Positions 1-10,988 of a DNA stretch of 64,000 nt are shown one piece after another. The stretch spans positions 13,279,495-13,343,494 of the forward strand of contig CM053251.1 in assembly GCA_028583405.1 (NCBI GenBank), in the 5' to 3' direction. Position 1 is the first letter of the stretch, and each line of letters starts with the position of its first letter. The notes beneath the pieces were generated by a model. That model searched no databases and was not told where the DNA came from. It worked only from the letters and a program-made list of their open reading frames with translations. Made by a program: the position numbers and the translations under genes. The DNA is from Pogonophryne albipinna. Lineage: Eukaryota; Chordata; Actinopteri; Perciformes; Artedidraconidae.

Positions 1-366
1 TGTGACAAATAATCCAACTGAAACCGGCATGGAGAATGACTATGTTTTAAAAATGCGCTTATCCAGAAAAGCCCGGTTTGGACACTTTCAAGCAGAAGAA
101 AAATGTCTATTAAAGAAAGAATTATACATTTCTGTCTTTTTATGCCTTTATTAGCTACTAATTTGAATTTGTATTCAAATTAATTAATCAATTATTTTTT
201 ATATTTTATTGTAATGTAGAGACAAGGCTTTTAGTGACAATCATGTATTGCGTTACAATTATATGTAAAAAAAAAAAAAAAAGTCTAAATATGATATTTG
301 GCCTCAAATCATCTGAGGCCTGGCGCCCCCCCTGCAATCTTTGGCGCCCCCCAGGTTGGGAACCAC
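1..366 (+). mobile_element. Right-hand part of a hAT-like non-autonomous DNA transposon
   Basis: The sequence from base 1 to about 366 closely matches 19565-19920. Both share the same start, the A-rich run, the CCTCAAATCATCTGAGG palindrome, the C-rich stretch and the terminal GGTTGGGAACCAC. The left end lies outside the window. The complete copy at 19094-19920 shows that this terminus pairs with an inverted GTGGTTCCCAACC. The superfamily call rests on that terminus and is an inference. Confidence 0.6.
268..283 (+). repeat. Poly(A) run
   Basis: About 16 A in a row inside the transposon copy. The sister copy has an A-rich run with one G at 19800-19824, so the run belongs to the element. Confidence 0.85.
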
Positions 367-498
367 TGGTCTAGTGGATGATTGATGCCAGAGGGAAATA
401 TTTTATGAGGTGAGTTGGTTGCTACTATATCGCAAAGATTATGTTCTGTAGAAAATGCAAAAAAACTGAAATAGTCAATTTCTCAGTTCCGATCATTA

Positions 499-595
499 TC
501 AATCAATCAATGTTTATATAGCCCAATATCACAAATGTTACATTTGTATTAGTGGACTTCACAGTTTGTGCAGAATATCAGTATATACGACACCC
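499..595 (-). repeat. Teleost SINE-like or LINE-tail repeat fragment, reversed
   Basis: Begins with a (TCAA)n tail followed by TTTATATAGCCCAATATCACAAAT, which I recognise as the reversed 3' end of a repeat very common in fish. The fragment at 4950-5258 is from the same general class in the opposite orientation. Family assignment is from memory of the motif, not from a search. Confidence 0.45.
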
Positions 596-1355
596 TTACT
601 GTATGCTGTTGGATTGAATTTAGGTTGCTTAAATGTCTTGCTTGATTGCCTTAATGTAACTCAAGATCAGTAGTGGTATAAAAAGGGGTTTGCAAGTATT
701 TAGAGTAATGACATTAAATGAATTATTTTCTCTTTATTCTTTAGAAAAAGCTTCCCTATCCCTATAGGACTTTAGGTCTACAGGCCCTTCGGAGAAAATT
801 CCTCTTCAATCGGCAGAAGCTGCTGCCTGTTCCAAATCTTGAACAAACCTGACAAGCCATTATTCTGGCACAAATAAAGCAAAACGACAGCCAAAACACT
901 CATAATATTTATAACAGATTTAGGCATGCAACTGCACAAGTTAAATATTATAAACAAGGGAACACAGCACCACACAAATGTTTATATGGTTATTTGTCCT
1001 ACTTGTTCATTTACATTTGGAACATATACATTTAAGCTGATATGCTGTACTCTTGTATTCAGATCATTCTTTACTGTAGAAGCACACTTACCAAAATACA
1101 ATTTGTAACCTGCATGTAAAACTGTACATTGAATACTATTTTCTGCCTTCATCAACTTTCAATTTGCACCAATGCATATATTTGCATTTGCATTAATCAA
1201 CCTGTGCCGCTGAATACACTTATTCAGCATCCCAAACAAAATGGCCACACAGTTTCACAAGGTAGTACTTATTTGTTATTCTCTTACATGGTATAATGCT
1301 TCTTCTGTTTAAGTTTCTGAAAATAATTTGTGTTTTTGTTTTCTTTTTCCTCTAG

Positions 1356-2750
1356 CCTTATCTTTTTCTGGGGATGATTGCATACTTTCCAGCCTGTCCG
1401 ATCACCTACCAAATGTAGACAATGATGAAGGTGAGTCTAATGAGGATGACCACATGGACAAAAGATGGTAGTATTCGAAAAAAGGCAGAAGTACATCCTC
1501 AAATAAAGCAAATGTCTTGTTTGTGGATCACATTTAGGTTCCGCTACAAAACATAAGAAGCACAAGACTAGTGGTAGCTGTACAGACACAGTGCATCCGT
1601 ACAATTCTGCTTTTTTGAGAAGATACATTACATCCCATACCAGACAATAGGCGCATTCACACCGCAGTACTTTTCCCACAAAGGTTCATGAGTACTTAGT
1701 TCATGAGAGTTCATGAGAACTCTTTAGTTCTCATGAACTAAGTACAGATCGCGTTCACACCGGAATAAATCCCTGGGGGAGGATTAGGCAAATGAAGCCG
1801 CTGACGTCACTTCTTCTTCTTCTGCTTTGGGTTTACTGGCAGGCCGCAAACAACTTCACGGCGTATACTGCCGCCCAAAGTCCCCGGCCGGAAGTCCCCG
1901 GAGTTGAGGACTGTGGCTTCAGTAGAAGCTGCTGGGACTGTAAATCGCCAGAACGCCGACACCTCCTCATCTCCACCGCTCCCATGTTTTCTTTTGTGTT
2001 GCCATAAGTTAGTCTCTCTGCGTTTCTGCGCTGGGCTAATGCTAATGCTAATAATGCTAATGCGAGGATAATAAAATGGCGGCTTCACAAAACTTATTGG
2101 GAGTTTTACGGGGCGTGGTTTGCAATCCGCCCAGCCAATCAGACATAGGAACCTTTTTCTCCCACGAAAGTCCCTGCTCTCTAGCAGGGACGGAAAAGGG
2201 GGTGAAAAGGTTCTCATGAACTCATTTTAGTTCCGGCTCTTTTTGGTGTGAACGCAACATTTCGGAACTATATCGGAACTAAAGTGGGAAAAGTACTGCG
2301 GTGTGAATACGCTTTCACCATTGGCAAGTGCCACAACAAATGACCCATCCAATCTGAATAGTCTTACAAACAGAGAGCAAGTTAATGATGACTCTACTCT
2401 TGCTTGTAATCTCTGTGGCAAGGTTTATTCTTACCAAAATGATTTTCACAAACACCAGAGGACTTGTGAGGTTGATGACAAACAACAAGCAGAAACAAAT
2501 ACACAATGTTCCACAAGCTTATCACTCCAAAACAACACTAGTTGATAAGACCAAAAGAGACTTTCCTTAGTGAAACTGTGACTTGGCCTTCAAATGTTGT
2601 TCCCCAAGAATCAATATTTTCCGACGCACCACAAAAGCAAATTTGTAAAAGAAGCAGTTCTGTCAAACAATGCTCCACATGTGGGAACATATTTTCTTGT
2701 TCTGCTGAGTTGACTAGGCACTATTCGGAAACACAGGGAAAATACAAGTA
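1356..2750 (+). pseudogene. Degenerate C2H2 zinc-finger gene remnant, split by a transposon
   Basis: Four decayed C2H2 zinc-finger segments can be read on this strand. A possible exon at 1356-1430 (acceptor TCTAG, donor GTGAGT) encodes an acidic stretch. One finger-like piece (CLVCG...HKKH) lies near 1513-1565, and a second before 1650 has lost a metal ligand (RRYITSH). After the insertion, CNLCGKVYSYQNDFHKHQRTC-type sequence lies near 2405-2470 and CSTCGNIFSCSAELTRH near 2680-2727. TAG at about 1468 and 1648, TGA near 2541 and a frame change between the last two fingers break the reading frame. A 662-bp inverted-repeat element (1651-2312) interrupts it. I infer a dead copy of a zinc-finger gene within the expected phactr1 intron 1. 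An alternative is a multi-exon gene with introns I cannot see, but no plausible splice sites rescue the last frame change. Confidence 0.45.
1651..2312. mobile_element. Inverted-repeat DNA transposon (MITE), 662 bp
   Basis: The ends are 29-bp inverted repeats with one mismatch: GCGCATTCACACCGCAGTAC... at 1651-1679 and its complement at 2284-2312. It sits inside the zinc-finger remnant, whose finger motifs lie on both sides. No clear target duplication is visible. The interior has a 17-bp-arm hairpin (1692-1708 with 1729-1745), a (GCTAAT)-type run near 2034-2067 and one perfect TGACGTCA octamer near 1803. It has no transposase reading frame, so it is non-autonomous; superfamily not assigned. 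Confidence 0.65.
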
Positions 2751-4949
2751 ATTAATGATATTTGTTGAATGCGTACATTACAAACATGTACAATACGTTC
2801 TCTCATCATGTCTCATACTGTGCATGTCAGGTGACCTTTAAAATAAAGCTATTACGACATTTTGTCTGATATTGTGAATTATGTTCATCCACTGAGAATA
2901 AAAAGAACCGTTCTGCACAGAGTGTATCCAATCAAAGGCTTTTGTAAAATGTGCTGATGTGTACAAGGTTTCTCCAAGGGCTACAAGGAACTCGAGGCTG
3001 TGTTATAAAAGGAGTACATTCACAATTTGGATAATTTGGGGTGAATCCAATTCAAAGAAAAAAGCATCCTGTTTTGCATCATGAGGTTGGAGCTGCTATT
3101 ATTTGTTAACAGTAAAACGGCTTGCTACTAATTGAGAAATAGTTTTAATTCATTTTTAAAGTCCTTCTTATTTTCATGCAGGTCTATTTGATTGCATACA
3201 GTATTTCTGATACATTCACATACAGCCTATTGAATAAAAAACCTAAAACTGGCCCTCAAACTGTCGACTTGCTGTATAACATCTTGACATTGCTTGTTTT
3301 GTGTTGTTAACTTACAATGAAATGCAACTTGGCCTTGGTAAATGACTTAGGTGGTAAATCATTAATTGTAATCCTTAGTGATTTATTTTCTGTTGATTAA
3401 CTTGTCGATTATGCCATAAATAGTTTCAGCATAGTGTATGCACATTTAACCTTGTGCAGTAGCTTACTGTTGCAGAAAATATTGCTCCACCAGAGAGCAG
3501 TGGTGCTCCAGGGACCGACTTCTATTCCTCAGCCAAAGTCAAACTATATTTTAGTTGCAGTATCAACATGTTTATTCATTCTTAACAGTTCTTTCACAGT
3601 CCACATCCCAACACATGTTCAATGAAAACATGCACAGCTGTCAAATTGAAAATGATCAAAAAACGTTATTTGATGGTTGTTAATGCTAATGCTAATCTTT
3701 TAAATTGAGAGGATACATATGGAACTAATATTAAATCTTTCATAACATATCATTTGTCTCCCTCGTGTGATCTCTCTGCAGAGCACATAGAAACCCTCAG
3801 TTTGGGATTTTCTACTTTGTCTATTTCTCCTCTCTGTCTTCTAATTAAAAAGCAGTGTTGCAGGTAAGGTGATGGAAAGAAACAGACAGCAGCCTTTTTT
3901 AGGTGAGGAAGGGACATGTCTAAAAATGGCACAGTAGGGTTGCAAATCATTTTGTGTTAGTTTTGTTTAATGGAATAAATGCGAAAAGGGAATGCTGTAT
4001 TATTTTCTATTCCAAGTCTTTTCAAAGAGCTTTGGACAGGATGTGCTGAGTACATTTAGGTTTAATAAGGTTTGGTTATATGTTTACAGAATCTCACTAG
4101 ACAGCAAGCGAGTGAAAATCGAAACAGAAGAATTCTCACAAAATAAAAGCAATCTTCAGTGGGCTCTGCAGCACACTGGTAGGCAGACTGCACCACTCCT
4201 CAGGGACATCGGCTGTCTGCAGAGACACTGAGCTTTTTCTCAGACTGAAACCTCTCTGTCCTACTCTTGATGAACACCACAGTATGGAGTGGACTTTCAT
4301 CGTAAGAGCTTAGGTCCCCTATGGCCTCTTATGCCTTCTAAAGATAAGACTAATGGCTGTCGGTCTCAGGAACAGGTTGCTTAGAGATATATAACATGTC
4401 ACATCAAACGGTATTCTCAGTTCACAATTAGCCATGGCTTATTGCAGGTGCTACAGAATAATTCCCTTTAGAACATTATACATAATCCATTCTGTATAGG
4501 AGTCCTTTTAAATCTTCTGGTTTTGATACAACAATGTCTCTTGATCAGACACTATTTACTTCTTGATCCCAACTACAGAGGGCCTTAAGGTAGTTTTAAG
4601 TGTTAAGTTGAATAAACATTGTATCACTGCAGTTATTATGTGATGTGACTAGAACATGTCCCCTTGATTCAATCGTGTATAATAATTATGCCTCTTTAGA
4701 TCCCAGTCATAAACTAAATTATTCCCTTTTGACATAATAACTGTCTAAAGATTCCAGGAATAATTAACTGAAATGTTCTGTGTAGAGCAAACACCTGTTT
4801 CCTCTGAAGAGCTCCACTCCAAAAAAAAAAAACTCCTTATTGATTCATAGCAAAAGTGAATAATGCCATCTTCTTATTACAGACACATGCATTTCCTTAC
4901 ATTCGGTCTATATACTGTAAAATGTATTATCTCTTGGATTTACACACAG
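2751..4949. other. Stretch without a recognised gene
   Basis: AT-rich sequence with short open frames only. I see no protein motif, splice pattern, RNA gene or long repeat. If phactr1 continues leftward, this is its first intron. Confidence 0.5.
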
Positions 4950-5258
4950 CATCTATTGCACGTCTGTCCGTCCTGGGAGAGGGATCCCTCCTCTGTTGCT
5001 CTCCCTGAGGTTTCTCCCATTTTTTCCCCTTAAACTGTGGGTTTTCTCTGGAAGTTTTTCCTTGTACGATGTGAGGGTCTAAGGATAGAGGGTGTCGTTT
5101 TTCTCATACTGATATTCTGAACAATCTGTGCTGTTGTATTTGCTGTAAAGTGTCTCTACTGTAGGCTATTTTTATTTTACGTACAGCACTTTGGCTCGAC
5201 CAAAAATCGTTTATAAATGTGCTATATAAATAAAACTTGATTTGATTTGATTTGAATA
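4950..5258 (+). repeat. Teleost SINE-like dispersed repeat with (TTTGA)n tail
   Basis: Contains the familiar fish-repeat phrases TTTTTCCTTGTACGATGTGA and GAGGGTCTAAGGATAGAGGG. It ends in TGCTATATAAATAAAACTTGA followed by three TTTGA units near 5240-5258. The tail repeat and A-rich end suggest retrotransposition. Family name is not certain. Confidence 0.55.
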
Positions 5259-6164
5259 GGACTGTTGGTTTGACATCTTGATAACTAATACGGAAATATC
5301 TTAAAATATGTTTTTATTCAGAAACAATAGAAAATGGCATTTAAATTCTATTAGTTTGGGTTTTTGATTGACATAACTACACATGTTCGACAGTTAACAT
5401 GGTTTGAGTACTGTAAAGTGTAGTTAATCAAATATGGTACAAAATATTACAAAAAAAGAGCCAAGATGCATCCTGACTGTTATCATTAGAATAGGATACA
5501 ATGTTAAGGGACTGCTGAGTGGTGCAATGCAGCTTTGATTGAATTGAGTCCCAGGTTTGCAGCTGTGTTGAAGGGATTCTGACTCTGTAAAGTCTCTTAC
5601 TCAGCAGAAATGTCCTAAAGAGCTGGTGCACTCTGGGAGCTGCATGGTGACGCCAGCAACAAAATGCCATCCTGCAGACATACATCATATCCAGATAATG
5701 GATGCCCATCACAGCCCCTGCCTGACATGATCTCGCTGAGGATAATCATTCTGTTGTAGTTATACAGGGATAGGGTATACCCATATCTGACAACATACTG
5801 CCTCCTTTGTTCCCTTGTCTCAAACTGAATGCATTGCATGTTGCTTTAAATTCTGAAAACCAGCATTAGAGAGTTATAAGGGTTCAGGCGTAGCTCTCTC
5901 CTCAAGTGTAATTGGTTTTTGGCGAGGCTGCCTTTCAGATTGCAGTGGTATCTTTGCCCCTCTCTGCCTGATCTGCCACCACTCTTACTATAAATATGAC
6001 CCATATGAACATCATCATGCCGCTTTCTTCAGCTTGGGAGGCTTTTGAAAGAGGCGTAATTTCTCAGCTGGCTTGTGGAAAGCATATCACAGCCAGGAGC
6101 CTTTTGCACACTTCCAAGTGTTGGAAAAGGCGAGAGAAAGAGACAGAGATGAAAGGAAAGCAGC

Positions 6165-6192
6165 AAGAGAGAGAGAGAGAGAGAGAGAGAGA
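6165..6192 (+). repeat. (AG)n microsatellite
   Basis: About 14 uninterrupted AG units within a purine-rich stretch (6131-6192). Confidence 0.95.
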
Positions 6193-6561
6193 TTCTGAGG
6201 ATGAAGCTTTTTGCAGGCTCTCAGAAGGCACCTGCCTGTCGTTTACTTTAAAACACTGAGCTGCAGAGATTGGCAGATTTCTGGCCAGGCGACATTGATA
6301 ATTGAGCAAACGTATGCAGCACAAGCATCCAGTAAGGATCCTGCTTATAGCATAGCTATTTCTGCTCTGATTTTCCCACTCATGTTTTATTCAGACCCGG
6401 GACGCTTCACAAGAAGGCCTATTTACAACTGAGTGAGGAAGATGGATGCTTGTTGGTTTTTTGGGATGCAGGGCCTTTGGTATACCATAGGATGGTCTGA
6501 AATGTCAGCCATGTGCTTTTTGTGTGTATTCCTGCTTGTGAGAACGAGATGGGGAGAAAAC

Positions 6562-6562
<1 letters not shown>

Positions 6563-6624
<62 letters not shown>
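6563..6624 (+). repeat. (AG)n microsatellite
   Basis: About 31 uninterrupted AG units, purine strand on the plus strand. Confidence 0.97.
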
Positions 6625-6627
<3 letters not shown>

Positions 6628-7170
6628 GAAGCAGCACTGATATGCAGTAAATCTCTTGCCACTAATTATCACCGCTTTGTGTAACACTTTTGCTAATAGC
6701 CCCAAACATCTGAAAACATTACAAATTCATCAGCCTCTGCACTGGCTCTAGCCCAGCTATTTAATCAGAAATGTTCCTTCCCTGTGAAAGAGAACTGACA
6801 GCCTGTATTGGTGATAGCCAATTCTGCTCGTTCTTGACTTTGCTGTCACCTTTAGCTGCCTTTTCAATTCCAACTAAAAAGTGCATCATCGGATTAAACC
6901 TCATGTGATTGTATGCATGCAAATACATTTTAAAATGATTAACAGATAAGTGAAACACAACACAAAATATCTGCACACATGTCCTGATATAGAGGCTATA
7001 GTTAATGCCTGTTTAAACTGTGTCTCTGACATACTGTACTGTAAATCCTCTGCTAAACCCTGCAGGCGCACAGAGCTCTGCAGCAGAAATGTGTCCCGTC
7101 CCACCATGCATCTGGTATGTATTGATTGTACTCTTTTGGACGGCAGTGCTTACTGTACAACACAGAGCAG

Positions 7171-7171
<1 letters not shown>

Positions 7172-7233
<62 letters not shown>
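7172..7233 (+). repeat. (GA)n microsatellite
   Basis: About 31 uninterrupted GA units followed by GGTGGGGGG. Same orientation as the tracts at 6165 and 6563. Confidence 0.97.
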
Positions 7234-7240
<7 letters not shown>

Positions 7241-10200
7241 GTGAATGAGTTGAGTTTAGCTTTTTCTTTTGCCTAATGTGGTTGCAACACAGAGCAGTGT
7301 TTTAACTTTAAATTGGGAGACTAAAGGTACTTGCAAATACTGTGAGTTTAAGCTTGCATATTTACATGTCCTTGCATCTAAATTTGCATCCATGTTTGAA
7401 GGTAATACAGTGTATGCATATTGTGCATATGTAAGGATAAGGATAAGTACCCCATATCTTCCAACAACTGCAATGCAGCCAGGTCTGGGCTCCAGCTTTG
7501 TCTATTTGCATTCAGGACAGGTACAATGGTGGGAGCTCAAGCCTTCGGGGTCCCCATGTCTCTATGCTTCACACTGCATCCAGTTGTTCATCACAATTAA
7601 CATATATGTACAGTAGGTGTGCTGTGATTAATGATCCATATGTCATACCAGACCTTGGAAGACACTGAGCAGGAGCTGACCTGTGTGTTGTGGGAGCAAG
7701 GGGCATAGAGAAAACCAACAAAATGAATCTTAAAATGTATTAGTGGTAGTCCAGATTATTATATGCTTTATGATAGTTAAACATTGAGAGTTGTGTCCCA
7801 AATGGCAACTTCTACACACAAAATAGTCCCCGTCATGTATTTATTTAGCCCAATTAAAAAAGCGAAATGTCTGCCATGTACTATTCCTGTTAAAATCACA
7901 ACATATAGCATGAAGGTTGAGCATTTGCAACGTAACTGTAGTGTTCTACACAACTGTAATCGTACCGTGTCAGTCAGATCTATTCTTATATGAAAATATC
8001 CGACAAAGACTGTATGGGCATCCAGTTGTATCAGAAGGAGTCTAATACAGAGACAGAAGGAGAGTTAAAAGGGTATGTTGATGAGCAAAGGTTAGAAAAC
8101 CCAAATATTTTTGGTCTCTTTGGTATGAGGATGTGAGTGGAAAGCCAAAAGAGCAACCTTCTTTAATTGGTAGAGTTTCTTGTGTGAAGCATAAGTGTGC
8201 AGACAGAAAACAGATGGGGCTGTAGTTGAGCTGCTGAATGATGGAGAAATAACAACAAGCAGACAACCTCTTTCACTTAGACGGATGCTATGTCAGCAGG
8301 CAGCTTGTGCACATCATACTAACAAGGGACCAATAGGCATGCACGCTCTGTGATTACAAACACATGCACGTTGGCATACAAACGCAATGTTGTGCCTTTT
8401 GGCTAAAAATCCATAGACAAGATCCCTGGGTAAGCAATGATGATGTAGTAGTTAAACACGTATGTTAAAAAGCTGTATTTTCTCAGCCTCTATTCCAGAT
8501 GAGTGTGCTTGTGTGTGCGTTTTATAACTGGCCGTAATGACTGAAATCAAACCTGTGAAGTAGTTCAACCATCCATCAACACCTTCATGTTTATGACAGG
8601 TGACAAAATCTTTAATATCTGCACGGTAACTGAGGCCACTATGTTGTTATTATAATATCTTTGTGACTGTGCAGGGTCATTTAACCGTGAGGCAAATTGA
8701 GTTAGTGCTGACACTAAACAGGTCAATGCAATAAAGCAATGTTTCATACATGCTCGCTGATTCCATTAGAAGCCCAGAGAGTGTCTGGCATTTGTATGCC
8801 GTGGCCTTTCGTCTGCTAAAGTCAAACTCACAGTAAAACTGAACCCCCATAGAAATCTGATCCATGTATTGGCTTACTGAGCTGGTGTTCTGCATCAAGA
8901 AATAAACCAAAGTATCAGCTGTATAAACACTGAACAGTCGAGTTGGCTTAGAACCTTCAACTCAGCTCCAAATCAGCGCAAACATCAAAAACGAATTGGA
9001 TAACTCTCATTGTAGCTGGCAGACATTGGCAGTGTCATGACTATTGTGTTCTATACTAAAGTGCCATTTCTGCTTTTTGTTAAGGAGTTGATTGATGAAA
9101 ACCTGGATGCAGTCATCATCAGTCATCTAAATAGAATATCAGGCTTAACCATTAAAATGACCCTTCAAACATTAAGAGAAAACCAAAGCAATTGCATGGT
9201 CCAGAATTACACAGAGATAATAACTCAGTTCTTGTTTCACACCCTTGGCAGCCCTGATCCTTTATCATTATCAAGCACCTGGGCCGACAACTAGGCTTTT
9301 TAGTTTCCTTGGCAATAAGCAAGCCAAAGCTTTCTCCTCTTCTTCAGGTGGAAGTGAGTCAACAGCACTGTTGTACAAATCGCCCCCTCGCCACACTCAT
9401 GCATGCTAAGCTCAATGTAGAGTATTGAAATAAAAAAGGAGCATGGAGACACATAACAGTGTCCTGCCATTGACAAGAAACATGTTTCCACAGACCAAAC
9501 ACACACTGGCAGCAAAGCACTACAGAGGCTTATCAGAGATAAACATGCTGGGGGGGCTTTTTTATTCAAAATTCATTCAACCAGGAAAACACAAACCAAC
9601 ACTCTTTTCCAGAAGCCCCTGGGATCACGCTGCACACCTGGGGGCTTTCAAAATAGCAGCTACATTGTTGGGCACTGAGCACTTGCACTGGACAAAGGTG
9701 CAGTCATTTGTAACTAAACCGGTGACCCTGTGATTTAAATCCCCTCAATTTAGATTTGGGACTATGTCCTGACTTGAAATAACACAAACCCTGCTTATTG
9801 CTGAACATATTTTTTGAGTAATGGAGGATCATGGATCACTTTTTTTAATTCAATATCCTTGGCATTTGTAACTGTTGGTTGGACAAAACAAGCAATTTAA
9901 ATATTTAGCTTTTGGTGATAGATAGGACTAATAAGAGCGAAGCTAATTTTGAATGTGACTACTACGGCCATTTTACAGCTCATTAAATGACTAACACCAT
10001 GAGATCTCTAAAGCAGACAGCTGGATGCAGCATGTAAATCTTAATAACACTGTAGTGCAAAAGATGTGAATCCTGTTGACTCAGTCAGCATAAAATGCCA
10101 AGTCACCATGGTAACAGGGGATGCAACACGCTTTATAAAGGGTGATGGTGACAGAACACTATTCACAAAGAGCATCATTGCAGGATCTATTTCACCTGTT

Positions 10201-10718
10201 TAAAATGATGCGGTGATCAAACCGGATATGCCATCAGATTTTGAGCATTACAGCCAAAGCTTGGGCTACTATAGGTCGCGTTGAAGCTTTTTTATTATGT
10301 AACTGCGTTGAATTGGTAGAAATTACCAGGCGCTGACGAATTCTCACATGAACGCTTTCTACAGCTGCTACATTGCTACATTGCTGCTTAAAATCCGGAC
10401 CCCCTCAATGTGTTCGGAGACACACACGTCATTAACCACTAGCGTCAGTCAACAAAGTTGCATAACATTTCAGTCACATCCCTTCCATCCTTACAAGAAT
10501 ATTTGGAGCTCTCCATTAATAAATTATGGAGTTATACATCACAGGAAATCTACACCAGTTTAGAAGATTAGCCTAGCCTGTAGGGAAAAGCCTGTAATGT
10601 GTCGTTCGCGTAAAGTGTATTTAATGCGATAATCCCTCCCAGTCCACCCACATAAAGACATCTGGTAAAACATCTGACAAACAGATTCTGGGTACAGGGC
10701 GGATGGATGTGCGCCTAC

Positions 10719-10830
10719 CTGTCCGCAGGTTGAAGGAGAGTCGGGCTTCAACCAGATATGGGGTATCGCTCTTGGAGCGGAGTCTCCTGATCGATCTGCG
10801 GTCTGTGCTGCTGTCTGGAGTGGTCGCCAT
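10719..10830 (-). CDS. phactr1: Phosphatase and actin regulator 1, first coding exon (partial gene)
   Basis: Read on the minus strand, ATG at 10830-10828 opens 37 codons plus one base and ends at a donor ACAG|GTAGGC (GT at 10718-10717). The peptide starts [19 protein letters not shown] and continues [24 protein letters not shown]1 proteins carry [26 protein letters not shown] near their N terminus, so the match is specific. PHACTR1 binds G-actin through RPEL motifs and protein phosphatase 1 through its C terminus; neither region is encoded here, and the remaining exons should lie beyond position 1. The frame stays open upstream to 11031, but that part runs through a GA repeat, so I take the ATG next to the conserved sequence as the start. 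An isoform spliced from a farther exon cannot be excluded. Human PHACTR1 lies near SIRT5, which supports the call. Confidence 0.8.
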
Positions 10831-10938
10831 CAATTTGAACCAGTGTCCAGGGATAACTGCCGGCCGACTGGGGCAGAGGCAGAACCACGGCCACTCACAC
10901 TGCGAGGTAGCTAGTGATGAGGAGGAGGGAGTCCACAC

Positions 10939-10943
<5 letters not shown>

Positions 10944-10982
<39 letters not shown>
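10944..10982 (+). repeat. (GA)n microsatellite upstream of the phactr1 start
   Basis: About 19 GA units lying 114 bp upstream of the phactr1 ATG (the phactr1 sense strand reads TC). It may lie in the 5' UTR or core promoter of phactr1. Confidence 0.95.

Positions 10983-10988
<6 letters not shown>

Larger units (their letters stand above)
5259..10718. other. Presumed phactr1 intron 1: no coding exon seen, several (GA)n tracts
   Basis: I looked for the next conserved phactr1 exon (EEVERLAAMRSDS-type sequence, minus strand) and did not find it. The only structured items are the GA tracts listed separately. Longer open frames here encode RERERE or SLSLSL strings across GA repeats and are not genes. 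Confidence 0.5.

Noticed and set aside
6419..6705. Open frames on both strands encoding SLSLSL or RERERE
   Set aside because: They read through the (AG)n tract; no conserved flanking protein.
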